Of a DNA stretch of 64,000 nt, positions 60,818 to 64,000 are shown piece after piece (position 1 is the stretch's first letter; each line of letters opens with the position of its first letter). Both the position numbers and the translations under genes were made by a program. The notes under the pieces were generated by a model. That model was not told where the DNA came from and searched no databases. It saw only the letters and a program-made list of their open reading frames with translations. This stretch comes from Mycobacterium sp. 1245111.1 (GTDB lineage: Bacteria > Actinomycetota > Actinomycetes > Mycobacteriales > Mycobacteriaceae), in contig NZ_LZLV01000096.1 of the NCBI RefSeq assembly GCF_001673405.1, positions 1-64,000 of the forward strand, written 5' to 3'.

Positions 60818-63364
60818 GTGGACTCTTTCAACCCGACAACCAAGACGCAGGCGGTGCTGACGTCGGCACTCCAGGCGGCGAGTGCCGCCGGCAACCCTGA
60901 GATCAGGCCGGCTCACCTACTGCTGGCCCTGCTCACGCAGAACGACGGGATCGCCGCGCCGCTCCTGGAGGCTGTCGGCGTCGAGCCCGCCGCTGTCCGC
61001 GCCGAAGCGCAACGGATCCTCGACCGCCTGCCGCAAGCCAGCGGCGCCAACTCCCAACCGCAGCTCTCGCGTGAATCGCTGGCTGCGATCACGACCGCGC
61101 AGCAGCTGGCCACCGAGATGGACGACGAATACGTCTCCACCGAACACCTGATGGTCGGGCTGGCCACCGGCGATTCCGACGTCGCCAAGCTGCTCACCGG
61201 ACACGGGGCCTCGCCCCAAGCGCTGCGTGAGGCGTTCACCCATGTGCGCGGCAGCGCGCGGGTCACCAGCCCCGACCCCGAGGCGACCTACCAGGCGTTG
61301 GAGAAGTACTCCACCGACCTGACCGCCCGCGCCCGCGAGGGCAAGCTCGACCCGGTTATCGGGCGGGACAACGAGATTCGTCGCGTCGTCCAGGTGCTGA
61401 GCCGTCGCACCAAGAACAACCCGGTGCTGATCGGTGAGCCCGGTGTCGGTAAGACCGCGATCGTGGAGGGCCTGGCCCAGCGCGTCGTCGCCGGAGACGT
61501 CCCGGAGAGCCTGCGCGACAAGACCGTCATCAGCCTGGACCTCGGTTCGATGGTGGCCGGCGCCAAGTACCGCGGCGAATTCGAGGAGCGGCTCAAGGCC
61601 GTCCTCGACGACATCAAGAACTCCGCCGGACAGATCATCACGTTCATCGACGAGCTGCACACCATCGTCGGCGCCGGTGCGACCGGCGAATCGGCGATGG
61701 ACGCCGGCAACATGATCAAGCCGATGCTGGCCCGCGGCGAGCTGCGGCTGGTCGGCGCCACGACGCTCGACGAATACCGCAAGTACATCGAGAAGGACGC
61801 CGCGTTGGAGCGCCGCTTCCAGCAGGTGTTCGTCGGTGAGCCGTCGGTGGAAGACACCGTCGGCATCCTGCGCGGGCTCAAGGACCGCTACGAGGTGCAC
61901 CACGGTGTGCGCATCACCGACTCCGCGCTGGTGTCGGCGGCGTCGCTGTCCGACCGCTACATCACCGCCCGCTTCCTGCCGGATAAGGCCATCGACCTGG
62001 TCGACGAGGCCGCGTCCCGGCTGCGGATGGAGATCGACTCCCGGCCCGTCGAGATCGACGAGGTCGAGCGCCTGGTGCGCCGCCTCGAGATCGAGGAGAT
62101 GGCGCTGGCCAATGAATCAGACGACGCATCGCGCGACCGCCTGGAGAAGCTGCGCTCCGAGCTGGCCGACCAGAAGGAGAAGCTGGCCGAGCTAACCGCC
62201 AGGTGGCAGAACGAGAAGAACGCCATCGACGTCGTCCGCGAGCTCAAGGAGCAGCTGGAAACGCTTCGCGGCGAATCCGACCGCGCCGAGCGAGACGGCG
62301 ACCTGGCCAAGGCCGCCGAGCTTCGGTACGGGCGCATCCCGGAAGTCGAGAAGAAGCTCGACGCCGCGGTGCCACAGGCCGAGGCCCGCGAGAACGTGAT
62401 GCTCAAGGAAGAGGTCGGGCCCGATGACATCGCCGACGTGGTGTCGGCGTGGACGGGCATCCCGGCCGGGCGGCTGCTCGAAGGCGAAACCGCCAAGCTG
62501 CTGCGGATGGAAGACGAGCTGGGCAAGCGCGTCGTCGGTCAGCGCAAGGCCGTGCAGGCCGTCTCCGACGCGGTGCGACGCACCCGGGCCGGGGTCGCCG
62601 ACCCCAACCGCCCCACCGGTTCGTTCCTGTTCCTCGGGCCGACCGGGGTCGGTAAGACCGAACTGGCCAAGGCGCTGGCCGACTTCCTGTTCGACGACGA
62701 GCGGGCAATGGTCCGCATCGACATGAGCGAGTACGGCGAGAAGCACTCGGTGGCCCGCCTGGTCGGCGCGCCCCCCGGCTACATCGGTTACGACCAGGGC
62801 GGTCAGCTGACCGAAGCGGTCCGCCGCCGGCCGTACACCGTGGTGTTGTTCGACGAGGTGGAAAAGGCGCACCCCGACGTGTTCGACGTGCTGCTGCAGG
62901 TGCTCGACGAGGGCCGGCTCACCGACGGGCAGGGCCGTACCGTCGACTTCCGCAACACGATCCTGATCCTGACGTCCAACCTGGGCTCGGGCGGCGACGA
63001 GGACATGGTGATGGCGGCGGTGCGCTCGGCATTCAAGCCGGAGTTCATCAACCGGCTCGACGACGTGATCATCTTCGCCGGCCTGGAGCCCGGTGAGCTG
63101 GTGCAGATCGTCGACATCCAGCTGGCTCAGTTGCAGAAGCGGCTCGCGCAGCGGCGGCTGCAGCTGGAGGTGTCGCTGCCGGCCAAGCAGTGGTTGGCGC
63201 AGCGCGGGTTCGACCCCGTCTACGGCGCCCGTCCGCTGCGCCGGCTGGTGCAGCAGGCCATCGGCGATCAGCTGGCCAAGATGCTGCTGGCCGGCGACGT
63301 GCACGACGGCGACGTGGTGCCGGTCAACGTCGGCGCCGGTGGCGACTCGCTGGTGCTCGGCTGA
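60818..63364 (+). CDS. clpB: ClpB protein disaggregase
   Basis: An 848-residue AAA+ ATPase, the same length as Mtb ClpB. The N-domain has two Clp repeats ([40 protein letters not shown]). The first AAA domain has [18 protein letters not shown] and [14 protein letters not shown]; the coiled-coil M domain lies at about 400-520; the second AAA domain has [18 protein letters not shown] and [14 protein letters not shown]. It pulls proteins out of aggregates together with DnaK, DnaJ and GrpE. GGAGG five bases before the GTG at 60818 fixes the start. Controlled by the HAIR site upstream. Confidence 0.98.
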   Translation: MDSFNPTTKTQAVLTSALQAASAAGNPEIRPAHLLLALLTQNDGIAAPLLEAVGVEPAAVRAEAQRILDRLPQASGANSQPQLSRESLAAITTAQQLATEMDDEYVSTEHLMVGLATGDSDVAKLLTGHGASPQALREAFTHVRGSARVTSPDPEATYQALEKYSTDLTARAREGKLDPVIGRDNEIRRVVQVLSRRTKNNPVLIGEPGVGKTAIVEGLAQRVVAGDVPESLRDKTVISLDLGSMVAGAKYRGEFEERLKAVLDDIKNSAGQIITFIDELHTIVGAGATGESAMDAGNMIKPMLARGELRLVGATTLDEYRKYIEKDAALERRFQQVFVGEPSVEDTVGILRGLKDRYEVHHGVRITDSALVSAASLSDRYITARFLPDKAIDLVDEAASRLRMEIDSRPVEIDEVERLVRRLEIEEMALANESDDASRDRLEKLRSELADQKEKLAELTARWQNEKNAIDVVRELKEQLETLRGESDRAERDGDLAKAAELRYGRIPEVEKKLDAAVPQAEARENVMLKEEVGPDDIADVVSAWTGIPAGRLLEGETAKLLRMEDELGKRVVGQRKAVQAVSDAVRRTRAGVADPNRPTGSFLFLGPTGVGKTELAKALADFLFDDERAMVRIDMSEYGEKHSVARLVGAPPGYIGYDQGGQLTEAVRRRPYTVVLFDEVEKAHPDVFDVLLQVLDEGRLTDGQGRTVDFRNTILILTSNLGSGGDEDMVMAAVRSAFKPEFINRLDDVIIFAGLEPGELVQIVDIQLAQLQKRLAQRRLQLEVSLPAKQWLAQRGFDPVYGARPLRRLVQQAIGDQLAKMLLAGDVHDGDVVPVNVGAGGDSLVLG

Positions 63365-63373
63365 TTTCATACC

Positions 63374-63435
63374 CGCGAGCAGACGCAAAATCGCGCTAGC
63401 ACGTCCCCGTGTGTGCGATTTTGCGCCTGCTCGCG
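63374..63435. repeat. Long near-perfect palindrome after clpB
   Basis: CGCGAGCAGACGCAAAATCG and CGATTTTGCGCCTGCTCGCG are inverted copies (one mismatch; each arm 21 bases) separated by 20 bases. No T-run follows. The long stem could end clpB transcription or protect the mRNA. The arm sequence resembles a dispersed intergenic palindrome seen in other mycobacterial genomes, but I could not search for copies. Confidence 0.8.
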
Positions 63436-63527
63436 CGGGATCTACTCGAAGCGGTAGCAAACTTTAATTCTGTTGTGACCTGCTCGCATTCCCGGTCGGG
63501 GGCGATGAGCGGTTAGGCTACGTGGCG

Positions 63528-64000
63528 ATGGTTCCGCTTTGGTTCACGCTCTCCGCGCTGTGCTTCGTCGGTGCGGCGGTGTTGCTGTACGTCGACATCG
63601 ACCGCCGCCGTGGACGAGGACGGCGCCGTAAGTCGTGGGCGCGATCGCACGGATTCGACTACGAGCAGGAATCCACGGAGATCCTCAAGCGCTGGACGCG
63701 CGGCGTGATGTCGACCGTCGGCAGCAACATCCCGGCCCGCAACGTCGTGCTGGGCCAGATCCGCGGCGAGGCGGTCTTCATCTTCGACCTCGAAGAAGTC
63801 GCCACCGTCATCGCTTTGCACCGGAAGGTCGGCACCAACGTGGTCGTCGACGTGCGGCTCAAAGGCCTCAAAGAGCCTCGCGAGAACGACATTTGGCTAC
63901 TCGGGGCGATCGGGCCGCGGATGGTGTACTCCACCAACCTGGACGCCGCCCGTCGCGCCTGCGACCGCCGCATGGTCACCTTCGCCCACACCGCGCCCGA
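63528..64000 (+). CDS. Membrane-anchored or secreted protein (Rv0383c-like), 3' end outside window
   Basis: The frame runs from an ATG at 63528 off the end of the window (157 codons, no stop). The protein begins with a membrane helix (VPLWFTLSALCFVGAAVLLY), then a strongly basic stretch (DRRRGRGRRRKSWARSHGFD) and a soluble domain with NVVLGQIRGEAVFIFDLEEV and GTNVVVDVRLKG. Mtb Rv0383c, next to clpB, has the same type and position. A GTG at 63522 is an alternative start. Function is unknown. Confidence 0.75.
   Translation, partial: MVPLWFTLSALCFVGAAVLLYVDIDRRRGRGRRRKSWARSHGFDYEQESTEILKRWTRGVMSTVGSNIPARNVVLGQIRGEAVFIFDLEEVATVIALHRKVGTNVVVDVRLKGLKEPRENDIWLLGAIGPRMVYSTNLDAARRACDRRMVTFAHTAP

Overview
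The window is chromosomal DNA of a mycobacterium, most likely a slow-growing non-tuberculous species. Gene content and order match blocks known from Mycobacterium tuberculosis (Mtb; comparison from memory, no search run): homologues of Rv0309-Rv0313, Rv0320, dcd, udgA, Rv0332-rmlA, aspC, Rv0338c, ansP2, dnaK-grpE-dnaJ1-hspR, Rv0385, clpB and Rv0383c. High G+C, many GTG starts, 4-nt stop/start overlaps, a PPE protein of the SVP type, MmpS/MmpL, F420-type and mycothiol-type enzymes all agree with this.

Layout. 1-10.8 kb: envelope genes (a YkuD transpeptidase end, a PknH-like Ser/Thr kinase not expected here from Mtb, an Hsp70-like Pro/Thr-rich membrane protein, a cutinase) plus a P450/TetR pair whose following SDR gene is reduced to a stump. 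10.8-28.2 kb: a long accessory block that separates the Rv0320 homologue from tRNA-Gly and dcd. It holds an L,D-transpeptidase; a tightly overlapping operon of a GAF/PP2C (RsbU-like) phosphatase, a cobalamin-binding protein with the Trp-x9-Glu-His signature of CarH-type light sensors, and a STAS antagonist; a thiolase with a zinc-ribbon/OB partner; TetR-MmpS-MmpL; an SDR of mycofactocin type; and a divergent cluster of ATP-grasp ligase, NylB-like hydrolase, HSL-type esterase and flavin monooxygenase. It ends at a tRNA-Gly(CCC) next to the stump of a tyrosine recombinase.

28.4-44.4 kb: dcd, then three tandem paralogues with a degenerate actin-like N-domain, one membrane helix and Pro/Gly/His-rich tails, then udgA, a mycothiol-type isomerase, an NTF2-like protein, rmlA, a PPE gene with a short upstream frame, aspC and the large Fe-S reductase. 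44.5-50.6 kb: where Mtb carries iniBAC there are instead three small membrane proteins with Thr/Pro-rich, His-rich tails, an LLM oxidoreductase, a RibD/DHFR-like enzyme, a lipoprotein, a broken metallo-beta-lactamase-fold gene, and a TetR/enoyl-CoA hydratase pair.

50.6-64 kb: an amino-acid permease, the dnaK-grpE-dnaJ1-hspR heat-shock operon and clpB, each preceded by HspR (HAIR) sites, so one repressor ties the Hsp70 and ClpB disaggregase genes together. Between them lie an aldose-epimerase-like protein, a flavohaemoglobin, a Sap/GAP membrane protein and an ArsR/AHSA1 pair under what looks like a leaderless, self-repressed promoter. The best candidate for a little-described system is the cobalamin-sensor/phosphatase/STAS operon at 12.7-15.8 kb.
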